Assembly (NCBI GenBank): GCA_023262305.1
Contig: JALRCK010000037.1
Coordinates: forward strand, 1 to 11,716
Direction: 5' to 3'
DNA length: 11,716 nucleotides
Source: Deltaproteobacteria bacterium
GTDB lineage: Bacteria > Bdellovibrionota_C > UBA2361 > OMII01
Shown: in pieces, positions 1 through 7,893 of the stretch
How the letters are laid out: every line of letters starts with the position of its first letter
Position numbering within the stretch: position 1 is the stretch's first letter
Position numbers and translations under genes: made by a program
The notes under the pieces: generated by a model
Told to the model about the DNA's origin: nothing
Databases searched by the model: none
Seen by the model: only the letters and a program-made list of their open reading frames with translations

Positions 1-803
1 GGCATAAATGCCCGAGTGATATACTGCTCCGGGTGCAAAATCTCCCGAGATGTCGATGGGGGTCGAGCAAAGGCGTCATTAATTCCGGCGAATCCACCCT
101 CTCGTAGGATCCGTCGGGCAAAAGTGAGTCCCTGGATGTACGGAAACAGCAGCACTCTCTCAAGAGCAGCAGGAACCGGGACGGGGACATCCCTCGTCGT
201 AACCTCACGCCCCGCTTTCTCCTTGCGCCCTCGTGAGTTCATGTAATCCTGCATCACGGCGGTCGCATCACCCTCGACCAGGGCGGCTCGAGCCATCAAC
301 TCATCGTTGTTCATTTTGGTGGGTTCTAGAAACTTTGTGAGGTTAAACCGCTGGTCCTGAAGGGCATGAGTTAACTCGTGAATCGCCAGAGGAAGCTGCA
401 TGGACTCTGGCATGGTATCGAGCATCACAAAGAGTTTTTTGTCCGGGTCGTAGTATCCACCAATCTGCTGCACGTACGCCGTAACAATACCGTGAACATA
501 GTCGTAGTCATCGGGAACAAGCCCTATCGCTCGATAGGTGAGCTGCTCCATCTCCAAGGTATCTTTGGGAAACTTCTCAGCGATCGTCTCCTTCAAGAAT
601 TTCTCTATCTCTTGTCGGGAACGAACGACGCAGGGAACGGGGGCCGCAGGAGAGAGTCCTCGAATCCGAGAGGCCTCATCGAGGGCTTTCTTGGTGACTG
701 TACACATGTCGGTATCGCTCGCGCTTACGACCCCAACAGACAGCCACGCAATTGTGGTTGAAACACCGACCAGCGATACAACAAGGCACAAAAGGCGAGC
801 CAT
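1..803 (-). CDS. Secreted HExxH (gluzincin-like) metallopeptidase, C-terminus cut off by window edge
   Basis: Reading the minus strand from the ATG at 803-801 gives 267 residues without a stop before the window ends, so the C-terminus is missing. The first ~30 residues form a hydrophobic signal peptide (MARLLCLVVSLVGVSTTIAW, then a VVSA|SD-type cleavage site), so the product is exported. Residues 142-146 are HELTH, the HExxH zinc motif, followed by ALQDQRF. E177 in LVEGDA lies 31 residues downstream and is the likely third zinc ligand, which would make this a gluzincin-type peptidase. Near the cut end are FPYIQGL and PPSTSREILHP, a combination I remember from uncharacterised bacterial HELTHALQDQ-type metalloproteins. 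An in-frame ATG at 842 would add 13 residues; neither start has a clear ribosome-binding site, and 803 gives the tidier signal peptide. It is divergent from uvrA with a 111-base gap. The peptidase call is firm; substrate and family name are unknown. Confidence 0.8.
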   Translation of the reverse strand, partial: MARLLCLVVSLVGVSTTIAWLSVGVVSASDTDMCTVTKKALDEASRIRGLSPAAPVPCVVRSRQEIEKFLKETIAEKFPKDTLEMEQLTYRAIGLVPDDYDYVHGIVTAYVQQIGGYYDPDKKLFVMLDTMPESMQLPLAIHELTHALQDQRFNLTKFLEPTKMNNDELMARAALVEGDATAVMQDYMNSRGRKEKAGREVTTRDVPVPVPAALERVLLFPYIQGLTFARRILREGGFAGINDAFARPPSTSREILHPEQYITRAFM

Positions 804-851
804 CCCGCTGTTGAATATGTACCTCGAAACCCTTTTCAACATACCGCACGT

Positions 852-870
852 GCTCAATCACAAAGTGAGC
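852..870. promoter_or_regulatory. Inverted repeat GCTCA-N9-TGAGC in the metallopeptidase/uvrA divergent gap
   Basis: Perfect 5-base arms (852-856 and 866-870) flank a 9-base centre. It lies 44 bases before the uvrA start and about 50 bases before the metallopeptidase start, where an operator for either gene could sit. It matches neither the enterobacterial LexA box (CTGT-N8-ACAG) nor the Gram-positive one (GAAC-N4-GTTC). No good -35/-10 pair is visible around it. Arms this short can arise by chance. Confidence 0.25.
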
Positions 871-880
871 CCAAATCGTT

Positions 881-892
881 GCGACGAGTCGC
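881..892. promoter_or_regulatory. Near-perfect palindrome GCGAC-GA-GTCGC just upstream of uvrA
   Basis: The 12 bases have 5-base perfect arms around a 2-base centre, 22 bases ahead of the uvrA ATG. A weak promoter-like pair (TTGCGA at 879-884, TTAGAT 17 bases further on) overlaps it; if used, the transcript would start almost at the ATG. A repressor bound here would block uvrA, so this is a candidate damage-response operator. That is inference only; the sequence resembles no LexA box I know. Confidence 0.25.
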
Positions 893-914
893 CCCACCGC
901 GTTAGATTGGAGCG

Positions 915-3900
915 ATGTCATCGCGATCTAAACTTACCATCAGGCAGGCTCGAGAGAACAACCTCAAGTCATTAAACCTGGAGCTGCCCCACGATACCTT
1001 TGTCGGAATCACTGGCCTCTCAGGTTCAGGTAAGTCATCGCTTGCGTTTGACACTATATACGCCGAAGGGCAACGACGGTACATCGAAACGTTCTCCCCT
1101 TATACTCGGCAATTCTTCGACAAGGTGAAGCGACCCAAAGTCGACCTGATTGAGAACGTACGACCCGCTATCGCCATTCAACAAAGGACGAGAATCTTAA
1201 ACTCTCGTTCAACCGTTGGTTCGATGACCGACATTAATGACTTCCTCAAGATCGTTTGGAGCAACGTCGCCACTCCCGTGTGCCCTGAGTGCGGACTTGA
1301 GCTCTCCCGATGGGATGCCTCCTCTCTTGCCGACCTCTTGCGCGCATGGTGCGAGGCAAAACGAGACTCAACATTTCTCCTCGGACTTAAAGTTAAAAAC
1401 TCAAAAGACGTACTCGATCGACTTCAAATCCTGGGCTACTCGCGTTACTTTAACAAGAAGAGCGCCTCCCTGGAGAACCTCGAGGAGAATCCTCCACTCA
1501 AGAAACTCAAAGAGGTTTCGATCGTTCTTGACCGCTGCAACTCATCGGCGTTCTCTCGCGATCAGGTCCGGGAATCCCTTGAGCAGTGCTTTGCGCTCGG
1601 GAATGGCACGGTAGAGGTCACGGAAGTTAGATTCCGCCGCGCCCAACCGTGGTTGCGAATCCCCATAACCGGCACCGCTCACGATCCTCACCAAGGATTT
1701 GAAACCCACATCTTTAAAAACACCTACCACTGCGGCGACGGTGAGGTTTCAATCGATCGCCCACGCCCCTCACTCTTCTCCTACAACCATCCGATCGGCG
1801 CCTGCCCTGAGTGCAACGGGTTTGGAAAGGTGCTCGTGATTGACCCTCACAAGTGTGTGCCTGATCACAGCAAAACGATCGCTGCCTACGCGGTTGACTG
1901 CTGGAAGGGACCGTCAGCCGCCGATGAGCACCGACGGCTTCTCGCTTTCTGCAAAAGCGAAGGGATTCCAACCGATAAGCCGTGGGGCGCCCTCCCTCCT
2001 GAACACCATGAGATGATTTTTAATCACAAGTCACGAACCTATATCGGCATCGGTCCGTGGTTCACATGGCTTGAGCGCAAGAAGTACAAGATGCATGTGC
2101 GGGTCTTTCTCGCGCGCTACCGTGGCCAAGTTGAGTGCTCGGTGTGTGGTGGAACTCGCCTCCGCTCGGACGCGCTCGCATACAAGATAGACGGACTCAC
2201 TATCGCGCAGGTCTCGTCGATGCCACTTGATGAGCTCGCTCCGTGGTTCGCTGGTCTGCAGCAACGCCTCAAAGAGAGCAAGAAGCTCCCACGCCAACTC
2301 GCTGAGGTTTTCAAGAACATCTCAAGTAGACTTCACTACCTCATCTCACTCGGGCTTCCGTATCTTACGCTCGATCGGCAATCGAGAACTCTCTCGGGAG
2401 GGGAAACACAGCGTGTTAACCTCGTTTCGGCAGTTGGCAGCAACCTAATCTCGACTCACTTCGTACTCGACGAGCCCTCCGTAGGTCTGCACGCACGGGA
2501 TACAGAAGAGCTGATCAAGGCGCTCCACGATCTGACGGCTCGAGGAAATTCCCTCACCGTTGTTGAGCACGACCCCGATTGCCTTGAAGCTGCCGACACG
2601 ATCCTTGAGCTCGGTCCAGAGGCCGGAGAGAAGGGAGGTGAGGTCACGTTCTGCGGTCCCCAGTCAGAGTGGCGCGGACTCGGGATGCAGCCCTTCTCGC
2701 TCAATGACACGAAGCCATCCTTCGCAAAGAACCTTGAGATTCGTAACGCGCGCAACCGAAACTTAAAGTCGCTCTCCGTCGACATCCCCCTTGAGTCCTT
2801 CGTCTGCCTCACCGGAGTTTCGGGAAGCGGAAAGAGCTCACTTCTTAAAGAGGTGATTGAGAATTCATACGAGCTCTACACGGGCGTCATTCCCGGCGAG
2901 AGCACTGTAGATGCGTCCGTCTCAGGCTTTCACCATGTTCGGCAGGTCCTCCTCATAGACCAGTCTCCTCTCTCAAAGACTCCACGCGCCAACATCGCTA
3001 CCTACACCAAGATGTGGGATCGAGTTCGAGACCTCTTAAGCTCAACCGAGGAGGCGAAAGGGCGCGGACTCTCGAAATCATCATTTTCATTCAACGTCGC
3101 CGGCGGCCGCTGCCCCGCGTGCGAGGGGGCAGGGTTTATTCGCGAGGACATGCAGTTCCTGAGCGATGTCTTTATGGAGTGCGAGTCCTGCCTCGGGATG
3201 CGATTTCAAGCCTCTGTGCTTGAGGTTCGCTACAACGGCAAGAACGTGCACGAGATCCTCTCGATGAGTGTTGACGCGTGTCGCTCGTTCTTTGAGAAAG
3301 ATCTTCTCATCTCAAGCGTGTGCAAGGTGCTCTCGCAGCTCGGGCTTGGTCACATCACTCTCGGCCATCCTCTCAGCGACCTGTCCGGTGGTGAGGCGCA
3401 GCGGCTTAAGCTCGTTCCGCACATCATGGAGGGCTCGCGCGGCACATCTCTCTTCCTCTTTGATGAGCCGACGACTGGGCTCCACGTTCGAGATGTCGAG
3501 AGGCTGATTGAGCTTTTTCACTACCTTCGAGAGCAGGGACACTCGATCTTATGCGTTGAGCACAACCTGAGACTTATCGCCTCCGCTGACTGGATCGTCG
3601 ACCTTGGTCCTGAGGGTGGTGCCAAGGGCGGCGAAGTGGTGAAGGTCGGCACTCCGAAACAGTTCGCTCAGGATCCGATCGGAGAGGGAGGCCGAAAGAG
3701 CCTTACTGCGCACTACCTCTCCCAGTTTGCCCGTCAATACGCTCATACTAAGAAACCCGCTACCTCCAGATCTAAAACCCGTACTCCTAAGAGAAAGACT
3801 CACGAACCGGCAACTCACATTCATATTCGAGGCGCCAAGGAGCACAACTTAAAGGATATCAACATCTCTATTCCCCTCAACTCGCTTATCACCCTCACAG

Positions 3901-6299
3901 GGGTTTCCGGATCCGGAAAATCAACGATCGCCAAAGATATCCTCTACGCTGAAGGACAGCGGAGATACCTCGACTGCCTCTCTCCCTACGCGCGACAGTT
4001 TATCAAGGAGCTTAAAAAGCCCGCGATAGACGACATCTCCCATGTGCAGCCAACTATCTGCGTCTATCAACACACGTTCCAGCCTTCAGCCCTCTCAACA
4101 GTTTCAACGATGAGTGAGGTGTACAACTTCTTGCGTCTTCTCTACGCAAAGATCGGAGTTCAGTACTGCCCCGATCATCCAACCGAATCCATTTCACCCC
4201 TCTCTGCTGAGCAGATAGCTGAGCACATCAAGTCCTCGTACTCAGGGAGCATCCGGCTTCTTGCACCAGTTATTAATAACAAAAAAGGACACCATCGTTC
4301 AGTGTTTCAGCGCGCCGTCGAAACCGAGGTCTCCGAGGTTCGCGTTGACGGCGTAGTGGCATCCCCTTCCAAATTTGTCGACGAGGGCCTCGCCAAAACT
4401 AAAATCCACTCGATCGATTTCGTCACAGCTCGATTTAACACGAAAGCAATGCCCGTAGATCTCATCGCCGAAGGGGTGAGACAGGCGCTCAGCATCGGAG
4501 CTGGAACGGTTGTGGTGCTTGACGGATCAGACGAGCGGGTATTCAGCTCCGAAAGAACGTGTAGGATTTGCCAACGCGGATTCTTTAAACCCGATCCTGA
4601 AGATCTCTCCTTCAACTCGCGACGAGGAAGGTGCCAAAAATGCGACGGATACGGCATGGTGCGAAATAAGGTGTGCTCGACGTGCAGTGGATCACGGATA
4701 AATGAGATCGGCAGGAATATTCGCCTCCTCAACAGGAATATCCATGAGCTGACGGCCCTCTCTGCTGTCGAGCTGCGCAAGGCCCTTGCCGCTGTCGCTG
4801 CAGATCGATCGCTCTCGTTCATCTCCGAACCGATCATTCAGGAACTGAATGGCAAACTCGATACCCTTATCCACCTTGGGCTCGACCACCTTTCACTCAA
4901 CAGAGAGTGCGCGACCCTTTCGAACGGAGAGCTACAGCGCTTGCGCCTCGGCACTGCCATTGGGTCACCGTTGTGTGGCGTTACCTATATCTTTGATGAA
5001 CCGAGCGCCGGTTTGCACCCTGTCGATAACAAGAAGCTCCTGGGCAAACTCATTGAGCTGAAAGATCGCGGCAACACAGTCATCCAGATCGAACATGAGA
5101 TTGATAACATTCGAGCGGCGGAGGAGATTATCGATGTCGGTCCAGGCGCGGGCACACAGGGCGGCGAGATCGTCTTTCAGGGAAAAATTGCTGACGCTGT
5201 CTCGTCGAGGAAATCACTGACAGGGGTGGCGCTGACCCGCCCTCTCACCATTCACAACGAGAAGCTCTCATCTCAAGAAAAGATCACCATTCATGGTGCT
5301 ACCAAAAACAACCTGAAGTCCCTTGATCTCAATATCCCCCTACGAAGCCTCGTAACGATCGCCGGGGTCTCTGGTGCTGGAAAGAGTTCGCTGGTGCACG
5401 GCGTTATCGGAGAGGCGCTCGATGGCGGTGCAGACAAGAAGGGAGCCTTTGAGGGACGACACGGCTCTGTGGAGAGCTCCCTTAAGATAGATCGCTTCCT
5501 CGTAGTTGATCAGCAACCCATCGGCAAAACATCTCGATCCACACCCGCCTCGTACCTCGGTATCTGGGATGAGATCCGTAAGGTCTTCGCCGAAACCCTT
5601 GAGGCTAAGTCTCGCGGTTGGGGGCCGAGCTTCTTCTCGCACAATACCGGAAAAGGCCGCTGCCCGACATGTAAAGGCAATGGCGAGCTTACCCTTGAGA
5701 TGAGCTTCCTCGCTGAGGCGAAGGTTGAATGCGAGAGTTGTATGGGTAGTCGCTTTACTCCTGAAGCTGATACAGTCAAGTTTAGGGACCTCACCATCAG
5801 CAGATCTTTGCAACTTACCTTCGATCAGGCGCGCACCTTTTTCATCAACCACCGAAAGATCCATCAGGTATGCAAGCTCGCCTGCGATCTCGGACTGGGG
5901 TACCTCACTTTGGGGCAGCCCTCCTCAACGCTCTCCGGAGGAGAGAGCCAGCGCCTCAAGCTCGTCTCCGAGCTACACCTCTCTCGTAAGGGGCACACCC
6001 TCTACATTCTTGATGAGCCAACGACCGGACTGCACCGACTTGATGTCGATCTTTTGTTAAAGGGGCTCCACGCTCTAGTCGACCAAGGGCACTCAATTAT
6101 CGTCATCGAGCATGATGCTGATATGATAACGCAGTCCGATTGGGTTATTGAGCTCGGGCCCGGTGCGGGCGAGGCGGGCGGCAGGGTTGTCTACCAGGGA
6201 TCCCCTGCGGGACTCGTCTCAGCGAAGACGCCGTGGGGTGCCGCGCTTACCGAACGCATCGAGATGCACTCCGTACTTGCGTCTGACCAAGCTGCTTAA
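915..6299 (+). CDS. uvrA: Tandem-fused double UvrA excinuclease subunit A (four ABC ATPase domains)
   Basis: UvrA is the cytoplasmic damage-sensing ATPase of nucleotide excision repair and loads UvrB. Ordinary UvrA has about 940 residues and two ABC domains; this chain has 1794 residues and four. Walker A motifs are at 34-41, 634-641, 996-1003 and 1484-1491. ABC signatures are at 493-497, 823-827, 1335-1339 (LSNGE instead of LSGGE) and 1673-1677. Walker B D-E pairs are at 519/520, 850/851, 1361/1362 and 1700/1701. The zinc module in the second ABC domain of each half is intact (C733/736/756/759 and C1583/1586/1606/1609). In the first ABC domain it is complete in half 2 (C1216/1219/1240/1243) but has lost one cysteine in half 1 (C273, G276, C297, C300). 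A basic linker around 946-965 joins the halves. Half 2 lacks about 97 residues present in half 1. The ATG follows GGAG by only 2 bases, but the N-terminus aligns with normal UvrA. Similar ~1800-residue UvrA proteins occur in Chlamydia, from memory. No uvrB or uvrC is adjacent. Confidence 0.97.
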   Translation: MSSRSKLTIRQARENNLKSLNLELPHDTFVGITGLSGSGKSSLAFDTIYAEGQRRYIETFSPYTRQFFDKVKRPKVDLIENVRPAIAIQQRTRILNSRSTVGSMTDINDFLKIVWSNVATPVCPECGLELSRWDASSLADLLRAWCEAKRDSTFLLGLKVKNSKDVLDRLQILGYSRYFNKKSASLENLEENPPLKKLKEVSIVLDRCNSSAFSRDQVRESLEQCFALGNGTVEVTEVRFRRAQPWLRIPITGTAHDPHQGFETHIFKNTYHCGDGEVSIDRPRPSLFSYNHPIGACPECNGFGKVLVIDPHKCVPDHSKTIAAYAVDCWKGPSAADEHRRLLAFCKSEGIPTDKPWGALPPEHHEMIFNHKSRTYIGIGPWFTWLERKKYKMHVRVFLARYRGQVECSVCGGTRLRSDALAYKIDGLTIAQVSSMPLDELAPWFAGLQQRLKESKKLPRQLAEVFKNISSRLHYLISLGLPYLTLDRQSRTLSGGETQRVNLVSAVGSNLISTHFVLDEPSVGLHARDTEELIKALHDLTARGNSLTVVEHDPDCLEAADTILELGPEAGEKGGEVTFCGPQSEWRGLGMQPFSLNDTKPSFAKNLEIRNARNRNLKSLSVDIPLESFVCLTGVSGSGKSSLLKEVIENSYELYTGVIPGESTVDASVSGFHHVRQVLLIDQSPLSKTPRANIATYTKMWDRVRDLLSSTEEAKGRGLSKSSFSFNVAGGRCPACEGAGFIREDMQFLSDVFMECESCLGMRFQASVLEVRYNGKNVHEILSMSVDACRSFFEKDLLISSVCKVLSQLGLGHITLGHPLSDLSGGEAQRLKLVPHIMEGSRGTSLFLFDEPTTGLHVRDVERLIELFHYLREQGHSILCVEHNLRLIASADWIVDLGPEGGAKGGEVVKVGTPKQFAQDPIGEGGRKSLTAHYLSQFARQYAHTKKPATSRSKTRTPKRKTHEPATHIHIRGAKEHNLKDINISIPLNSLITLTGVSGSGKSTIAKDILYAEGQRRYLDCLSPYARQFIKELKKPAIDDISHVQPTICVYQHTFQPSALSTVSTMSEVYNFLRLLYAKIGVQYCPDHPTESISPLSAEQIAEHIKSSYSGSIRLLAPVINNKKGHHRSVFQRAVETEVSEVRVDGVVASPSKFVDEGLAKTKIHSIDFVTARFNTKAMPVDLIAEGVRQALSIGAGTVVVLDGSDERVFSSERTCRICQRGFFKPDPEDLSFNSRRGRCQKCDGYGMVRNKVCSTCSGSRINEIGRNIRLLNRNIHELTALSAVELRKALAAVAADRSLSFISEPIIQELNGKLDTLIHLGLDHLSLNRECATLSNGELQRLRLGTAIGSPLCGVTYIFDEPSAGLHPVDNKKLLGKLIELKDRGNTVIQIEHEIDNIRAAEEIIDVGPGAGTQGGEIVFQGKIADAVSSRKSLTGVALTRPLTIHNEKLSSQEKITIHGATKNNLKSLDLNIPLRSLVTIAGVSGAGKSSLVHGVIGEALDGGADKKGAFEGRHGSVESSLKIDRFLVVDQQPIGKTSRSTPASYLGIWDEIRKVFAETLEAKSRGWGPSFFSHNTGKGRCPTCKGNGELTLEMSFLAEAKVECESCMGSRFTPEADTVKFRDLTISRSLQLTFDQARTFFINHRKIHQVCKLACDLGLGYLTLGQPSSTLSGGESQRLKLVSELHLSRKGHTLYILDEPTTGLHRLDVDLLLKGLHALVDQGHSIIVIEHDADMITQSDWVIELGPGAGEAGGRVVYQGSPAGLVSAKTPWGAALTERIEMHSVLASDQAA

Positions 6300-6337
6300 C
6301 TGGGTAGTGAAAACATTCAAACTATCGAAGTGCGCAA

Positions 6338-6362
6338 CAGGAAGTGATTTTTCACCATCCTG
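6338..6362. terminator. Stem-loop between convergent uvrA and secreted-protein gene
   Basis: CAGGA (6338-6342) pairs with TCCTG (6358-6362) and GTGA (6344-6347) with TCAC (6352-6355) around a TTTT loop, with a small internal bulge. It lies 39 bases after the uvrA stop and 9 bases past the end of the opposite gene, so it could stop transcription from both sides. Neither strand has a T-run after the stem, so it is not a classical intrinsic terminator. Confidence 0.35.
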
Positions 6363-6370
6363 CTAGTGAC

Positions 6371-7231
6371 TTACTTCCCGCCAGGATAACCGTTCACTCG
6401 TTGGCGTTTGCGCGTAGCCTGAAGACATACGCCGTATACATCGCCCCCGTTTGAGAGCTCCCAGGTATGCTTACCACCTTGGAGAACTCCCTTAATGCGA
6501 ATGAGTGAGAGTCCGTATCCCATGTAGCCAACGTATTTCGCTACCGGCAAGCGCTTCGTTGCAATGATCTGCCCGTTCTTCCACGTTACTTTGTTGACGT
6601 ACTCGCCCCCAAATCCAACGGTATTCATGAGCAAGATCGGCTCTCCAAAATATTTGCCATCTGATTTGGGTTTAATCGACGCGACCGGCTTGCCCTGGTA
6701 CTTCGATTGCTTGACCGAGATAATGATCGAGAACACTTCGTCGTACAGCGCTGGATCGATCCCAGTGAGGTCGAGCTTAACTTGCGCTATATATCTGTCG
6801 GTCTTCGCTCCGCACGCATCCTTCGAAAGGTGAAACCACGGAGACACATACGCGTAGAGCGGATCGTAATTAGTTGCGGTTGCGAAGCTTGCTGCCTCTT
6901 TGCGGTCAGGATAGGTGCGAACAGGATACTGCTGAAGAGGAATTCCTCCTGCGAGTGCGGTAGCTGGGTCCATGGCACCGAGGGGTCCGCCCTGCACTAC
7001 ACCTTTAAGACCAAGCGGTCCCATGAGGTCAACCATAACAGCGTGCGAAACGTTCCCAGGAGAGACAAAGTAAACAGAGAGCGATTTTAAGGAGCGCTGA
7101 TCTGGTCCAAGCCTGATTTCATATTGCTTGCCGGTTGGCTCAATCTCATACGGGGCCAAGTCCTGCGCGATAGCTGCGGAGGCAAGACTCACGAGGGAAG
7201 CTACGAGAGCTACGATCGTTTGAACTTTCAT
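6371..7231 (-). CDS. Secreted protein of unknown family (286 residues)
   Basis: I do not recognise the family. The N-terminus is a clear Sec signal peptide (MKVQTIVALVASLVSLASA) with likely cleavage after AIA at residue 22, and there is no lipobox cysteine, so a soluble periplasmic or secreted protein of about 264 residues is expected. The mature part is rich in beta-strand-like alternation, Gly, Tyr and Pro, and has two cysteines only, C140 (DACGAK) and C269 (GVCLQA), which could form one disulfide. Two short segments resemble each other: GLKGVVQGG near residue 80 and RIKGVLQGG near 255. The end is basic (RKRQRV...GGK). I chose the ATG at 7231 because GAAGG lies 8 bases upstream; an in-frame ATG at 7258 would add nine residues and has no such site. 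It is convergent with uvrA and divergent from 7491, so it is probably transcribed alone. Confidence 0.85.
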   Translation of the reverse strand: MKVQTIVALVASLVSLASAAIAQDLAPYEIEPTGKQYEIRLGPDQRSLKSLSVYFVSPGNVSHAVMVDLMGPLGLKGVVQGGPLGAMDPATALAGGIPLQQYPVRTYPDRKEAASFATATNYDPLYAYVSPWFHLSKDACGAKTDRYIAQVKLDLTGIDPALYDEVFSIIISVKQSKYQGKPVASIKPKSDGKYFGEPILLMNTVGFGGEYVNKVTWKNGQIIATKRLPVAKYVGYMGYGLSLIRIKGVLQGGKHTWELSNGGDVYGVCLQATRKRQRVNGYPGGK

Positions 7232-7287
7232 GGGGGAGACCTTCAAAAAAAACATCATTGAGGTTATGGAGGGATCCGTTCCGTATG

Positions 7288-7303
7288 TGACACGTCAATT
7301 ACA
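7288..7303 (-). promoter_or_regulatory. -10-like TGTAAT abutting palindrome TGACGTGTCA, upstream of the 6371-7231 gene
   Basis: On the minus strand TGTAAT (7303-7298, five of six matches to TATAAT) is followed at once by TGACGTGTCA (7297-7288), an inverted repeat with TGAC/GTCA arms and a 2-base centre. A transcript from this site would have a leader of about 60 bases before the ATG at 7231, and a repressor on the palindrome would cover the start point. No -35 hexamer is visible at 16-18 bases, so the call is weak. Confidence 0.25.
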
Positions 7304-7314
7304 GCCTGCCTAAG

Positions 7315-7328
7315 TGACCCAAAGGTCA
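7315..7328. repeat. Inverted repeat TGACC-N4-GGTCA
   Basis: Perfect 5-base arms flank CAAA in the divergent gap between the 6371-7231 gene and the 7491 gene. The outer TGAC/GTCA half-sites match those of the palindrome at 7288-7297, so the two may bind the same regulator. No function is shown by the sequence itself. Confidence 0.3.
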
Positions 7329-7333
7329 GCTAA

Positions 7334-7355
7334 CCGGCACTATCGAGAATGCCGG
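7334..7355. repeat. GC-rich stem-loop CCGGCA-N10-TGCCGG
   Basis: Six-base perfect GC-rich arms surround the 10-base loop CTATCGAGAA. There is no T-run on either side, so it is not a standard terminator. It lies more than 100 bases from both flanking starts. It could be a leader structure or protein site, or chance. The rest of the 7232-7490 gap shows short direct repeats (TTAAAGG at 7391 and 7426; GGGGTGTA at 7406 and 7464) but no strong promoter. Confidence 0.35.
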
Positions 7356-7490
7356 GACAAAAGTTTCGCGCGCCTAGTGTTTTCAATGAGTTAAAGGTCT
7401 AAATTGGGGTGTAACAACCCGTCTGTTAAAGGCTGAAGCAGTCTTAAGCTTAGAGCTGATAAGGGGGTGTAGTTGGTTTTTAGAGTTGTT

Positions 7491-7811
7491 ATGTCAGCAC
7501 ACCCACTTTCTTTCATGTTTGACGCTCTCACAAAGCTTGAGGCTGCTGTCGAGTCCGCGGCACGCTCCATCAGCACTTCCGGAGTGCAAGATAAAGCTGT
7601 TCTAGCGAGAATTTCTTCCTACAGAGAAATAATTAAACGACAACACGCTCTGATCAAGGACATCCAGCGCGCGTCCGCTCGGGAGGACTGGAAAGAGGTT
7701 TCGAGAATAACCAACCTCGTCCACGGGTCGTCGTTGATGATCAAGGTGGATGCCGGGTTCCTGATATCTAACATGAAGAGCAAATCCTCATCAGCATCGA
7801 AGTCGTACTAG
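7491..7811 (+). CDS. Small all-helical hypothetical protein (106 residues)
   Basis: I do not recognise the family. The product has no signal peptide and no cysteine, so it is probably cytoplasmic. It reads as three amphipathic helices: roughly residues 8-28 (FMFDALTKLEAAVESAARSI), 33-64 (DKAVLARISSYREIIKRQHA and on) and 68-85, followed by a Ser/Lys-rich tail (KSKSSSASKSY). Such short helical bundles are common among secretion chaperones and adaptor proteins, but nothing ties this one to a particular system. The start is uncertain: ATG at 7491 has only a weak TAGAG upstream, a TTG at 7473 has AAGGGGG at a good distance and would add six residues, and ATG 7515 would remove eight. It precedes the envelope gene run by 82 bases and may be transcribed separately. 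A real gene is likely but not certain. Confidence 0.6.
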   Translation: MSAHPLSFMFDALTKLEAAVESAARSISTSGVQDKAVLARISSYREIIKRQHALIKDIQRASAREDWKEVSRITNLVHGSSLMIKVDAGFLISNMKSKSSSASKSY

Positions 7812-7825
7812 CTCGCTATTCTCTT

Positions 7826-7865
7826 TACAACTTCGCCCCTTGTCCCTGTTTTGAGAGGTTGTAAG
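7826..7865. repeat. Inverted repeat TTACAAC...GTTGTAA before the cupredoxin-like gene
   Basis: Seven-base perfect arms (7826-7832 and 7859-7865) enclose a pyrimidine-rich 26-base loop in the 82-base gap between the small helical protein and the cupredoxin-like gene. It ends 28 bases before the ATG at 7894. It could weakly terminate the upstream transcript or act as a leader structure; the long loop makes chance a fair alternative. Confidence 0.25.
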
Positions 7866-7893
7866 TTCCCTACATCCCTGATACACCGAGGGC

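Noticed and set aside
676..921. Minus-strand 81-residue frame from 921
   Set aside because: It overlaps the metallopeptidase start in another frame and the start of uvrA on the opposite strand; no ribosome-binding site or motif supports it.
378..975. Plus-strand open frames of 127 and 145 residues at 378-761 and 538-975
   Set aside because: They lie antisense to the metallopeptidase, whose minus-strand frame carries a signal peptide, HELTH and EGDA. They have no recognisable motif and are shadows.
4307..4837. Minus-strand frame of 176 residues inside uvrA
   Set aside because: It is a shadow opposite conserved UvrA half-2 motifs; its composition is Ser/Arg-rich and low in sense.
5340..5864. 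Minus-strand frame of 174 residues inside uvrA
   Set aside because: It is opposite the fourth ABC domain, including its Walker A and zinc cysteines, and its sequence has no domain features.
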